Part shown: one piece after another, positions 9,748-16,716 of the stretch
Numbering within the stretch: position 1 is the stretch's first letter
Layout: each line of letters begins with the position of its first letter
NCBI RefSeq assembly: GCF_022059845.1
Contig: NZ_CP091851.1
Coordinates: 5,380,684 to 5,444,683, forward strand
Source: Terrirubrum flagellatum
GTDB lineage: Bacteria > Pseudomonadota > Alphaproteobacteria > Rhizobiales > Beijerinckiaceae
Reading direction: 5' to 3'
DNA length: 64,000 bases
Program-made: the position numbers and the translations under genes
The notes under the pieces: generated by a model
What the model was told of the DNA's origin: nothing
The model's database searches: none
What the model saw: the letters and a program-made list of their open reading frames with translations, nothing else

Positions 9748-9940
9748 TCATCCCCAGCTCTCGATCTCGAAATCGTCGTCGGCCTCGCGCGGCTCCGGCT
9801 CCAAGTCGGCGTCCGGCGCGTCCAGATCGTCCAGGAGCGCGATGAGGCGCTCGATGGCGTCCTCGGACGCGCCTGCGCTGAGAAGCGTCCAGGCGGCGCG
9901 CTGTGGGCCGCCGGGACGCGTTCTGGAGGGCGGCGCTCAT
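9748..9940 (-). pseudogene. Small acidic phage protein, apparently frameshifted
   Basis: An ATG at 9940 overlaps the stop of the upstream gene (ATGA) and gives MSAALQNASRRPTARR. The coding-like C-terminal part, SEDAIERLIALLDDLDAP and an acidic tail ending IESWG, is in another frame ending at 9748. The interval is not a multiple of three, and no start codon exists in the second frame. Small rhizobial phage proteins with an MSAALQ-like start and a LIALLDALD core are familiar, so one base gain or loss is the simplest reading. A programmed frameshift is less likely. Confidence 0.5.
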
Positions 9941-10656
9941 GCCGCGTCCTCGATCGGCAGGAACGATCGCAGGATCTCGTCGACGCGCTCCTCCGACAGA
10001 GCGTCGATCTCGTGGAACGCCAAGAGCGCGCGCATCTTGATTGCGGCCTGCTCCATGGTCGCGCAACGATAGGAGCAGATCGCGTCGAAGGCCGCGTTGC
10101 GAGCGTCCTTGGCCTCGCCCGCGGCCCGCTGAACGGCGCTGAGCCCAAAGGCGTCAATGTCGGCCTCGATCTTGTCGAACGCCCGGTCGATCGCGTCGAA
10201 GTCGCGGTCCTGATTGAGGCGGATCGCCTCCTTCGCATAGGCGACCAGCGAGTCGTCGGGCATGTGATGCCTGCCGACGTGAAAAAGGTGCGCGCGGTAG
10301 ATTTTCGCGAGCTCTTTCTTGATCGCGTCGCGGCCGAGGTTCGCTTCGAAGAACTTCCCGATAGATGTGGGGATGTGCTGGCGCTTGCCGATGTGCGCCT
10401 GATAGGCGTCCTCGGTCTCCCAAAGCTTCAATGCGAGGCGATCATCCTCGGCGTCGGCGGCCTCATACGCTGCAACGAGCGCCTTGATCTCGGCGCAGGG
10501 ATCATCGCCCTCCGCCGCGATCGCGACGCCGGGCGCGGCCGCCGCAGCCAGAGCCGCGATGCCCGACAACATCCGCCTGCGGCCAAGGTCCGGCGGGTTT
10601 GGGTGAGGGACGTGCGCGCGCAATGGCGCGCCCCGTGATAGAGCGTCCGCAGCCAT
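9937..10656 (-). CDS. Element-encoded helical protein with twin-arginine-like leader
   Basis: The 239-aa product has basic residues and a hydrophobic stretch near the N-terminus (RRRMLSGIAALAAAAAPGVAIAAEG), resembling an export signal. The mature part is highly helical and acidic (IKALVAAYEAADAEDDRLALKLWETEDAY), with MEQAAIKMRALLAF near the end. Similar proteins sit in this position in rhizobial prophages, but I know no function. The start at 10656 is preferred over 10704, since the extra residues look non-coding. Its stop overlaps the start of the following small reading frame. Confidence 0.6.
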   Translation of the reverse strand: MAADALSRGAPLRAHVPHPNPPDLGRRRMLSGIAALAAAAAPGVAIAAEGDDPCAEIKALVAAYEAADAEDDRLALKLWETEDAYQAHIGKRQHIPTSIGKFFEANLGRDAIKKELAKIYRAHLFHVGRHHMPDDSLVAYAKEAIRLNQDRDFDAIDRAFDKIEADIDAFGLSAVQRAAGEAKDARNAAFDAICSYRCATMEQAAIKMRALLAFHEIDALSEERVDEILRSFLPIEDAA

Positions 10657-10726
10657 GAAGGGTCTCCAGGAACTTTCGTGGTCAGGGCCGGAGCGAGGCT
10701 GCAACCTTGCCTCGGCCCGAATTAAT

Positions 10727-10768
10727 CGTTACACGAAAATCATGGCATCGCAAGATTTTTCTGTAACG
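10727..10768 (+). promoter_or_regulatory. Inverted repeat spanning the start of the RHH/zinc-finger gene
   Basis: Imperfect 15-bp arms, CGTTACACGAAAATC at 10727-10741 and GATTTTTCTGTAACG at 10754-10768, face each other across the start codon at 10742. The region is also the promoter interval toward the divergent minus-strand gene. It is a candidate operator for the protein encoded immediately downstream. The symmetry is seen; the function is inference. Confidence 0.45.
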
Positions 10769-11329
10769 AAAAAATCTCGTGGCCGTCCTCCGGGGCGGTC
10801 GCGGCCGGAAACTGTCGCAGCCCGCGTGCCGGTCGAAACGATGAAAGCGGTCGACGAGTACATCCTGCGGCAGACTGAGCCCAAGCCCTCCCGGCCGGAG
10901 GCCATCGGGAAGTTGGTCGATCTCGGTCTCGAGGCGACCACCGCAGCAGCAGCCTTCCAAGCTGCATCCAAAGCGCCGCCGGCGGCGATGACGGAGGAGA
11001 CGCGCACCCCCCTCGCCGGAAAGAAAGCAAGCGCGTCGAAGGTCTGCCCCGAATGCGGGCACAGGTTTCAAGGCTCTGGATGGGACGGGATCGACGCGCA
11101 CTGGAAATCGAAACACGAACATCTGATCCCTTATGCGGAGGCATGGCCTCAACTCCAGGCCGGAACCTACAGCGCTCAAAGCAAAGCGACTGCCGCCGCC
11201 GCGCGCGCGAAGGAGCTCGCGATCGGCGCGGTGAAGGAGCACCTCGCCAAGGTGGACGCTCCGCACGATGAGAAGATCGCGCGCGCCAGGAAGTTGATCG
11301 CGCCGAGCAAGGCCGCGAGACCGAGATGA
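10742..11329 (+). CDS. Putative DNA-binding protein with C2H2-like zinc finger
   Basis: The 195-aa product starts MASQDFSVTKK and has a basic RGRPPGRSRPETVAARVPVE segment followed by a ribbon-helix-helix-like region (VDEYILRQTEP...IGKLVDLGLEA). A CPECGHRF...HWKSKHEH motif at about residues 101-126 gives a plausible C2H2 zinc site. The C-terminus is lysine and alanine rich. ATG at 10742 is preferred over the longer frame from 10655, whose first 29 residues cross the intergenic region. It is the first plus-strand gene of the cargo block and may control its own promoter. Confidence 0.65.
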   Translation: MASQDFSVTKKSRGRPPGRSRPETVAARVPVETMKAVDEYILRQTEPKPSRPEAIGKLVDLGLEATTAAAAFQAASKAPPAAMTEETRTPLAGKKASASKVCPECGHRFQGSGWDGIDAHWKSKHEHLIPYAEAWPQLQAGTYSAQSKATAAAARAKELAIGAVKEHLAKVDAPHDEKIARARKLIAPSKAARPR

Positions 11330-11396
11330 TTCCGGCGGCGATCAGGTTTGATATTGGTCGCGAGCCGGGCTGTGATTGCACGTGCTGGGAGGCCAC

Positions 11397-12275
11397 ATGG
11401 GTCTGCAACTGAATCTCGAAAAGGACTTCGCCGACATCCTGCGCAATCGCCTGCTCGCAAAGGGCTATCCTGCCCGTACCGAGACCGACGAAGAGACGAT
11501 CACGCGTTACCTCAATGTCTTGAATCGACAAATTGAGGTCCTCCCTCGCGCAACTAAAATATCCACGAAGCTTGTCTGCCCTCCAGAACATCAGGCCGGG
11601 TTTGACGCGCTCCTGCGGACGAGCGAGTCAGGCGGAGATTTGCGCCCGTATCAGAGCACTGGGCTGGAGAAGGATCAGTACGACGATGGAATGCTGAATG
11701 CCTGGAATCTTCAACACTTCCATCTAGGCACGGGTCGGCATCCGACGTTCGCGGGATATGTCTCGCGGACCGGCCCGCTGGTCTACGCCGTCGTGACGAA
11801 CGACACGTTGTACTGCCTTGGCATCTTCGATCATGGCGGATGGTCGAAGCAGGAATTGCTCGAGATCATTGCAAGTGAATTTCCGGAGCTGAACCAAACG
11901 ATCACGGCGACTGGTAGTAGCATGGAGATCATCGGTCTGCGGCACACCTACACCGATGAGCAAGTCCAGAAGCTCCGCGACGCCGGAATAAATGCGCTAA
12001 CCATGACACCCGGAGGTGCAATCAATTTTCCGGCCGGCGGCGGAGTGAACTTGAGCAAGAAAAAGGGCCAAAAAAGCTTCAAGGTCGCGTTGGCCGTTAT
12101 CGACGTGCGCGAGCTGCTCACGGAACTATCGGTCGAGATCAATGCAAAAGCTGAGCAAGCCGGAGTGCCGGATGGCACCGTCGGAACTCTGATCGAAGAG
12201 AATGGAAAGCTGCTGATCGTCGACACATCGAGAAAGCTCAGTTGCGAAATCCCGCCGATCGTGAAGCCAATCTAA
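11397..12275 (+). CDS. Unknown cargo protein with a conserved HxH-containing core
   Basis: The 292-aa product starts at ATG 11397, preceded by GGGAGG. An N-terminal helical region (LNLEKDFADILRNRLLAKGY) is followed by a basic linker, a core with NAWNLQHFHLG and TGPLVYAVVTNDTLYCLGIFDHGGW, and a C-terminal half with a Gly-rich strand and a VIDVRELLTELSVEI helix. The HFHLG and FDHGGW histidines could form a catalytic or metal site. I do not recognise a named family. Its place in an integrated element next to a Schlafen-like gene suggests a defence or toxin role, which is inference only. Confidence 0.7.
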   Translation: MGLQLNLEKDFADILRNRLLAKGYPARTETDEETITRYLNVLNRQIEVLPRATKISTKLVCPPEHQAGFDALLRTSESGGDLRPYQSTGLEKDQYDDGMLNAWNLQHFHLGTGRHPTFAGYVSRTGPLVYAVVTNDTLYCLGIFDHGGWSKQELLEIIASEFPELNQTITATGSSMEIIGLRHTYTDEQVQKLRDAGINALTMTPGGAINFPAGGGVNLSKKKGQKSFKVALAVIDVRELLTELSVEINAKAEQAGVPDGTVGTLIEENGKLLIVDTSRKLSCEIPPIVKPI

Positions 12276-12354
12276 GTAACCCGATCGTTCTGATCATCGC
12301 CGGCGCGGTCTAGGCGATGTTAAGTTAGTTCATCATCGGTAAAGGGAAAAATCC

Positions 12355-13818
12355 ATGCCGATAGACGAGGATCACATCCGCGCGCTTTTGAGCCACCCCG
12401 CTGAAAGCTTGCAAGTGGAAATAAAGAATTGGCTCGACCTATCGATCGAGCACGGGAAGGAAAAGCTGATAAGAGCAATATTTGCTATCCGAAATCGGAA
12501 CGGCGGATTTGTCCTTATCGGGTTCGACGACAAAACTTTGAAGGCGGACCCATATAACTTCGCCGAACCTGTGTCTGCGATGTACCACGTCGACAAGATT
12601 CAGGGCTTAGTTTCGCGTTACGCGAACGAGCCATTTGAGGTTCAAGTCGCGCTCCGGACAAGTGCGGCCCAAGAGCATCCTGTGGTTGTCGTTCCGACAG
12701 GGGTGGACGCGCCAGTTGTTGTTAAAAGTGAACTGAGGGGAAAGGATGGAAAACAGTATCTCCGTGAAGGGGACCTTTATTTTCGATCTCTTAAATCAAA
12801 CGGCACTCCCAGCAGCGGCATAATCAAACCCAGCGATTTCCGCGATTTAATCAATATATGCTTCGAGAATCGAGAAGCTGATATTGGTGGCTTTTTTCGC
12901 CGCCAGTTGGGCGGCGTTGATCTGGCTCGTCTACGCACGATTTTAGGTGGCATCAATTTGGCTAGCACTCCGCCCAACGCGGATGAGGCAGTGACGACGT
13001 CGTTTCTGCCTGGCGTCACGATCAATCGACCGAAAGAACTTTTCTGTGATCCAAAGCCACTACTCGAAGAGGGGGAGAGGCGCTTTAAAGATGCATTGGG
13101 CAGGCGTGATACAGAAAATACGTTCCAGAAAGTCGAGAAGTCTCTGGCAATCCTGACGACGTTGGCGCTCGAGCCTCGCAAAGAAAATGCGATAGTATCG
13201 AAGGAGTTCTTGAACAGAATCGGGTCAAGCAACCCGAACTACACTGGTTGGCCTGCTTGGCTCGATAGCAGATTCTTCTCCGAAGAAGCACACAGGGCCT
13301 ATGTTATTGAGAATGGTTGGGAAGAGTTTATCTCGTCTTTGGATGGCGGCTGGTCGCAACACTTCGAATTTTTAAGGTTCGACCCTACGGGATTGTTTAT
13401 TTTGCGCAGGGTTTTGCAAGATGATCTTTCTGAAAAAGCCGTACCGGGCAAGTCGCTCGATCCATCTTTGATGATATATCGAGTGGTTGAAATCTTAGCT
13501 GTCGGACTCATTATCGCCAAAGCCTCGGGCTGGCGTGAAGAAGACACCGCAACCTTTGCATTCCGGTGGTACAATCTAGGGGGGCGAAGCCTCAGCAGTT
13601 GGGCCAACCCCAGGTTATTTTGGGGCGGCTCGGGAAAAAGCCACACGCCGCAAGCCGAATCGTGCGTGCGTGTTCCGTTGTCGACAGCGCAGGAGGCAGT
13701 CGCGCCCTTCGTGGCACAAGCTGTGGCGCCACTGTTCGCATGCTTCGACGGCTACGAAATGCCGCTGGCATCTATTGAGACGCTGACGAAAAAGCTGATT
13801 CAACGTGCGCTTGATTGA
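12355..13818 (+). CDS. AlbA_2 (Schlafen-type) domain protein
   Basis: The 487-aa product has an N-terminal AlbA_2 domain: ESLQVEIKNWLDLS, KLIRAIFAIRNRNGGFVLIGFDD and a later YLREGDLYFRS strand. In prokaryotes this domain is thought to bind or cleave nucleic acid and is frequent in phage-defence loci. The remaining 300 or so residues are helical and unassigned. No helicase or protease motif is seen. The gene and its flanks are clearly AT-richer than the neighbours and are oriented against the phage genes, which points to acquisition as cargo. GGGAAAAATCC precedes the ATG. Confidence 0.75.
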   Translation: MPIDEDHIRALLSHPAESLQVEIKNWLDLSIEHGKEKLIRAIFAIRNRNGGFVLIGFDDKTLKADPYNFAEPVSAMYHVDKIQGLVSRYANEPFEVQVALRTSAAQEHPVVVVPTGVDAPVVVKSELRGKDGKQYLREGDLYFRSLKSNGTPSSGIIKPSDFRDLINICFENREADIGGFFRRQLGGVDLARLRTILGGINLASTPPNADEAVTTSFLPGVTINRPKELFCDPKPLLEEGERRFKDALGRRDTENTFQKVEKSLAILTTLALEPRKENAIVSKEFLNRIGSSNPNYTGWPAWLDSRFFSEEAHRAYVIENGWEEFISSLDGGWSQHFEFLRFDPTGLFILRRVLQDDLSEKAVPGKSLDPSLMIYRVVEILAVGLIIAKASGWREEDTATFAFRWYNLGGRSLSSWANPRLFWGGSGKSHTPQAESCVRVPLSTAQEAVAPFVAQAVAPLFACFDGYEMPLASIETLTKKLIQRALD

Positions 13819-13872
13819 AGATTGTTTGAATTGAACCGAAATAAGTCTCTCGAATTCTCGCTGGAACGTTTG

Positions 13873-14136
13873 CTACTCGGACGGCGGTCGTTTGCTGGTC
13901 TTTCGACATCCCAGCATCTTTCGCGGCCTGCCTCTGAGAAATAGTGGGGACACCCCCATCATTTTCTTTTGGGCGGCCCCCCCCCCGTCATACTGCTTGA
14001 GCAATTCACCGCAGCGCCGCACTGCGCGCGCCTGGATGCGATCGGCTTGTTTCCGGAGCGTGTCGTCATCAGCCTGCTTCGCGTAGCTCGCGAGCGCTTC
14101 CGCCTTGTTTGCCCATTGCTGGCATTCGTCGATCAC
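13873..14136 (-). pseudogene. Truncated and frameshifted phage protein with a G10 tract
   Basis: The frame starts with GTG at 14136, overlapping the upstream stop, and reads MIDECQQWANKAEALASYAK then DRIQARAVRRCGELLKQYD. This is a well-known rhizobial phage small-protein opening. At a run of ten G on the coding strand (13977-13986) the sequence leaves the expected frame. Adding one G would restore GGVPTISQRQAAKDAGMSK and TTAVRVANVP. After that, similarity stops at the border of the AT-rich cargo block, so the gene is also 3'-truncated. It is either dead or length-variable at the tract. Confidence 0.75.
13977..13986. repeat. Homopolymer C10/G10 tract inside a coding frame
   Basis: Ten consecutive C on the plus strand (G on the coding strand) lie where the reading frame of the surrounding phage gene breaks. 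Runs of this length are prone to slippage in replication and also to sequencing error. Confidence 0.9.
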
Positions 14137-14579
14137 ACGGCCTGCGCCATCCGCTCCTTCACGAACTCATTGTAGGAGAGCGTCGTCCCGCCCGACATGC
14201 GCAGGCGCTTGTATTCGCGGTTCAGCGGATTTCTGCCGCTCGCGTTTCGGGCCCAGTCGTTCTCCCCGGTCTGCGCCTCGGCCGCGGCGATGACGACGCG
14301 GTGAAGGCGGGCGCCGGCCGTAATGGCGAGGCGCTCGAAGGCCCCCAGGAATGCGTCAGGATTGTCCAGGATCGCGATTTCGCGCTTGAGGCGCTCGGCG
14401 ACCGTCTCGGCCTTATCGCGTCCGTAGGCCCACGCCAGGACCAGCACCGGGCCTTCTGACCAGGGATCCGTCGCGACGCCTATCTCAATCTCGTCATCGG
14501 CACGGGCGAGGAACACGGCGATGCAGTTCGACGCCGTGAGAAACGACAGCACGGCGGGTGACGGAGCGGGGATCGGCAT
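14133..14579 (-). CDS. Unknown phage-element protein (148 aa)
   Basis: The product starts MPIPAPSPAVLSFLTASNCIAV, has a compact mixed alpha/beta first half including VLVLAWAYGRDKAETVAERL, and ends with LREYK-like basic residues and YNEFVKERMAQAV. The alternating strands and helix suggest a small folded cytoplasmic protein. Its stop codon overlaps the start of the downstream small gene (GTGA), so they are coupled. The family is not recognised. Confidence 0.6.
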   Translation of the reverse strand: MPIPAPSPAVLSFLTASNCIAVFLARADDEIEIGVATDPWSEGPVLVLAWAYGRDKAETVAERLKREIAILDNPDAFLGAFERLAITAGARLHRVVIAAAEAQTGENDWARNASGRNPLNREYKRLRMSGGTTLSYNEFVKERMAQAV

Positions 14580-14602
14580 TAGAAAGCTCGGGATAGTTCG
14601 AC

Positions 14603-15265
14603 TTAGTCGAAGATGGAAAGCATACGATCAGAAAGATCACGCCGAAAAATTTGCCTTTGGGCGAGCTTTTTCGGCTCGATGATGACCCATCCAACTGAAC
14701 CGGTTTCCGAGCTTATGATAGTCGGCGGATAATAGTCCCCAGGCTTGTAAGGTTCGGGCTGATCATCTTCCCTTGCCGGCATCCGAGTGAATTGCAACCC
14801 CGGCTTCAGCTTGCTGTCGTTCGCAATTTCGAGCTTTGCAATTGGCACTCGTACCGCCTCGAAGTCATAGCACAACGCCAGAAGCTTCGAGTTGGACTTC
14901 GCATGTTTGGAGTCGCGGACTATCCTCATCGCTTCATAGGTGCTCAGCAGCCAATAGCGTGTGAGCAGAAATTGAAGATCGTCTGCTACGCCGCCGCTCG
15001 TATCGCCACGAGAGCGGCGCTCCACAAATTCGCGCTCGAGCGACCTAAGCAGAAGATCGACCCGGTAATCGGATTGATGTCGGATCAAGCCGATGGCGTC
15101 ATGTTCGGCGAAAAGGCGCGCAAGCACGGATATCCATTTCGCTTGCAAATTGGTGTGCTCTCTCACCGCTAGGGCGAAAGCTGCAGCTATTGGGAGACTG
15201 ACGGATGGAAGTGTCGACGCCGGCGGTCCTGGGCCAGCGCCAGTGCGATCCAGAGGATCAGTCAT
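14603..15265 (-). CDS. Unknown helical phage-element protein (220 aa)
   Basis: The product starts MTDPLDRTGAGPGPP and has a helical middle portion (LARLFAEHDAIGLIRHQSDYRV, LQFLLTRYWLLSTYEAMRIV). A second part, predicted to be strand-rich, ends in WVIIEPKKLAQRQIFRRDLS. The long frame extends further upstream, but ATG at 15265 overlaps the stop of a 28-residue hydrophobic reading frame (ATGA) and gives a more protein-like N-terminus. Function and family are unknown. Confidence 0.55.
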   Translation of the reverse strand: MTDPLDRTGAGPGPPASTLPSVSLPIAAAFALAVREHTNLQAKWISVLARLFAEHDAIGLIRHQSDYRVDLLLRSLEREFVERRSRGDTSGGVADDLQFLLTRYWLLSTYEAMRIVRDSKHAKSNSKLLALCYDFEAVRVPIAKLEIANDSKLKPGLQFTRMPAREDDQPEPYKPGDYYPPTIISSETGSVGWVIIEPKKLAQRQIFRRDLSDRMLSIFD

Positions 15266-15348
15266 CGCAGCACCAAAATCACGATCAGCGCAGCATAGGC
15301 GGCCGCAAAGGCGGCGACGGAGACGAGCGGTGCGGGGATGTGGATCAT
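15262..15348 (-). CDS. Small hydrophobic membrane peptide
   Basis: The 28-residue frame reads MIHIPAPLVSVAAFAAAYAA followed by LIVILVLR. It is a single membrane span with a positively charged end, and its stop overlaps the next gene's start (ATGA). Very short membrane peptides of this kind are common in phage modules. The ribosome site is weak, so this remains tentative. Confidence 0.35.
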   Translation of the reverse strand: MIHIPAPLVSVAAFAAAYAALIVILVLR

Positions 15349-15435
15349 GCCCGCGAAAGATGGGCGGTCGGCTGGCGGCGTGCAAGGCTCGACAGGAGCA
15401 AGGCACTCCGTCCCGCTGTGTGCGGGAGCTGAGGC

Positions 15436-15963
15436 ATGGGCTATCTCAAAATTATCGCCGGTGACTTCAAACCGGGGCGCGCGGCACTTGTAGGGATGGG
15501 CATTCAGGTCCGCGGCCATGGTGAGCGCATCGACGAGATGATCCCATACGGCGCGATTGATCGTGTGCTCGAGCTGGAGCGCAGTCGGCGGGTCACAGTC
15601 GGCGATCGCGCCGCGCTGGGCGCCGCCGGCGGAGTCTTCGGAGGTGTTGCGGCCGGCGCATTGGCCGGCGGCCTGACCGGTCCCGCGGGCATGGTCATCG
15701 GCGCGGTTGCAGGCGCGATCCTGGCAACCGGCCAAAAGGTCGTAACGCGTCGCATCGCTCTGATCGACGGTCGCTGGTTCGCCGCATCAGCCACGACAGA
15801 TATTTGGAAGGCGCTCGACGACGCTCGCCGCTGGAAGCACGCTCAGCCACTGGAATCGGCGAAGCTCATCGACGCGGAACCGACGCCGCAAGTGGAGCCG
15901 GCGGTCTCCCGCCTTCGTTCAATGCTTGGCCGGCGACTCGGTCGGTGCTCGTCAAAATCCTGA
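15436..15963 (+). CDS. Unknown protein with glycine-zipper membrane segment
   Basis: The 175-aa product starts MGYLKIIAGDFKPGRAALV. It has a strand-rich N-terminal domain of about 55 residues, a Gly/Ala-rich glycine-zipper segment (AAGGVFGGVAAGALAGGLTG) that could insert in membranes, and a soluble tail. GCGGGAGC precedes the ATG. Its stop overlaps the start of the next gene (TGATG), making a two-gene plus-strand unit within the element. The family is not recognised. Confidence 0.6.
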   Translation: MGYLKIIAGDFKPGRAALVGMGIQVRGHGERIDEMIPYGAIDRVLELERSRRVTVGDRAALGAAGGVFGGVAAGALAGGLTGPAGMVIGAVAGAILATGQKVVTRRIALIDGRWFAASATTDIWKALDDARRWKHAQPLESAKLIDAEPTPQVEPAVSRLRSMLGRRLGRCSSKS

Positions 15964-16385
15964 TGTTGAGGATATCGGCTATACGGACGGCCGCAATTCT
16001 CGTGCTCGCGCTCGTCGCCGGCGGCGCTTCGGCTCAGACAGGTCCTTTGATCCTCGATTGCATGGTGCGGCACGTTCCAGGAACGCCCGCTTTTCACGAT
16101 TGCGTTGTCGCGCTTGATCAGATTCGCCGCTCGCCAGCTCCGAGGCATCCAATCGTTGAAAAGATTGATCCGCCGGACCCGATGAAGCCTCTCTACACGT
16201 TGAGAACGGAGCCTGTGCTAAAGCGCCGCAAAGCCGCGACCTCGGCCGATGCGGTGTCCGTAAAGCTGATCCAAGATCAGATTGATGCCGTCGATCGTGC
16301 GCTGATCGATGAGCTCTTGTTGTCACCCGGAGAAGATCCGGAGAGGCTATTGCCAGAGATGCGCAATCGCGCGGCGCCGAAATAA
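15963..16385 (+). CDS. Secreted unknown protein
   Basis: The 140-aa product has a good signal peptide (MLRISAIRTAAILVLALVAG ending near ASAQ). A mature part has two cysteines (LDCMVRHVP, FHDCVVALDQ) that may form a disulfide, and a helical C-terminus (VKLIQDQIDAVDRALIDELL). A longer reading frame from 15804 runs through the upstream gene and is not credible. The start overlaps the preceding stop. No family is recognised; the cysteine spacing suggests a small periplasmic protein. Confidence 0.6.
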   Translation: MLRISAIRTAAILVLALVAGGASAQTGPLILDCMVRHVPGTPAFHDCVVALDQIRRSPAPRHPIVEKIDPPDPMKPLYTLRTEPVLKRRKAATSADAVSVKLIQDQIDAVDRALIDELLLSPGEDPERLLPEMRNRAAPK

Positions 16386-16416
16386 ACCCATGCCGGCTGC
16401 ATCCTCGCTCTCTCGA

Positions 16417-16680
16417 TTAAGGTCCGTCCGGCGTAGATTTCTTTCCGAGCATCCAGCCCGCAAAAGTTTCAAAGCTTTTTGCCGCGGCTTCTCCGACCCC
16501 AACTCCTGGCCCGTCCTCGGTGGCCTGTCGCAAGTCATTGGCGGTCTCGACCATCACTCCCGCAGCTTCTTCGCGAGAGATCAGGCCCTTTCGGACAAGA
16601 AGCCGGCACAAGTTATACGTGAATAAAGAGCTTCCGGCGTTCATGACGAAATGCGGATCGGTCCATCGGTTCTCTGACAT
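16417..16680 (-). CDS. Unknown small phage-element protein (87 aa)
   Basis: The product reads MSENRWTDPHFVMNAGSSLF then a helical NLCRLLVRKGLISREEAAGV and an Ala/Gly-rich tail. It is downstream of the tailspike gene on the same strand, separated by 36 nt. The composition suggests a small soluble helical protein. There is no recognised family, and a role in tail assembly or lysis would be guesswork. Confidence 0.55.
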   Translation of the reverse strand: MSENRWTDPHFVMNAGSSLFTYNLCRLLVRKGLISREEAAGVMVETANDLRQATEDGPGVGVGEAAAKSFETFAGWMLGKKSTPDGP

Positions 16681-16716
16681 GGAAATGTTCCTCGTTGCTG
16701 GCGGTCATCGACCAAA

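Noticed and set aside
9536..10066. Upstream extension of the Arc-like protein to 238 aa
   Set aside because: The added sequence is Arg-rich and read from the wrong frame of other genes; a good ribosome site supports the short start at 9535.
9735..10238. 167-aa minus-strand frame, Arg/Ser-rich
   Set aside because: It is a shadow of the 239-aa helical gene in another frame, with typical out-of-frame composition.
15262..15735. 157-aa minus-strand frame antisense to the glycine-zipper gene
   Set aside because: Most of it is a shadow of the plus-strand gene; only its last 28 residues were kept as a tentative membrane peptide.
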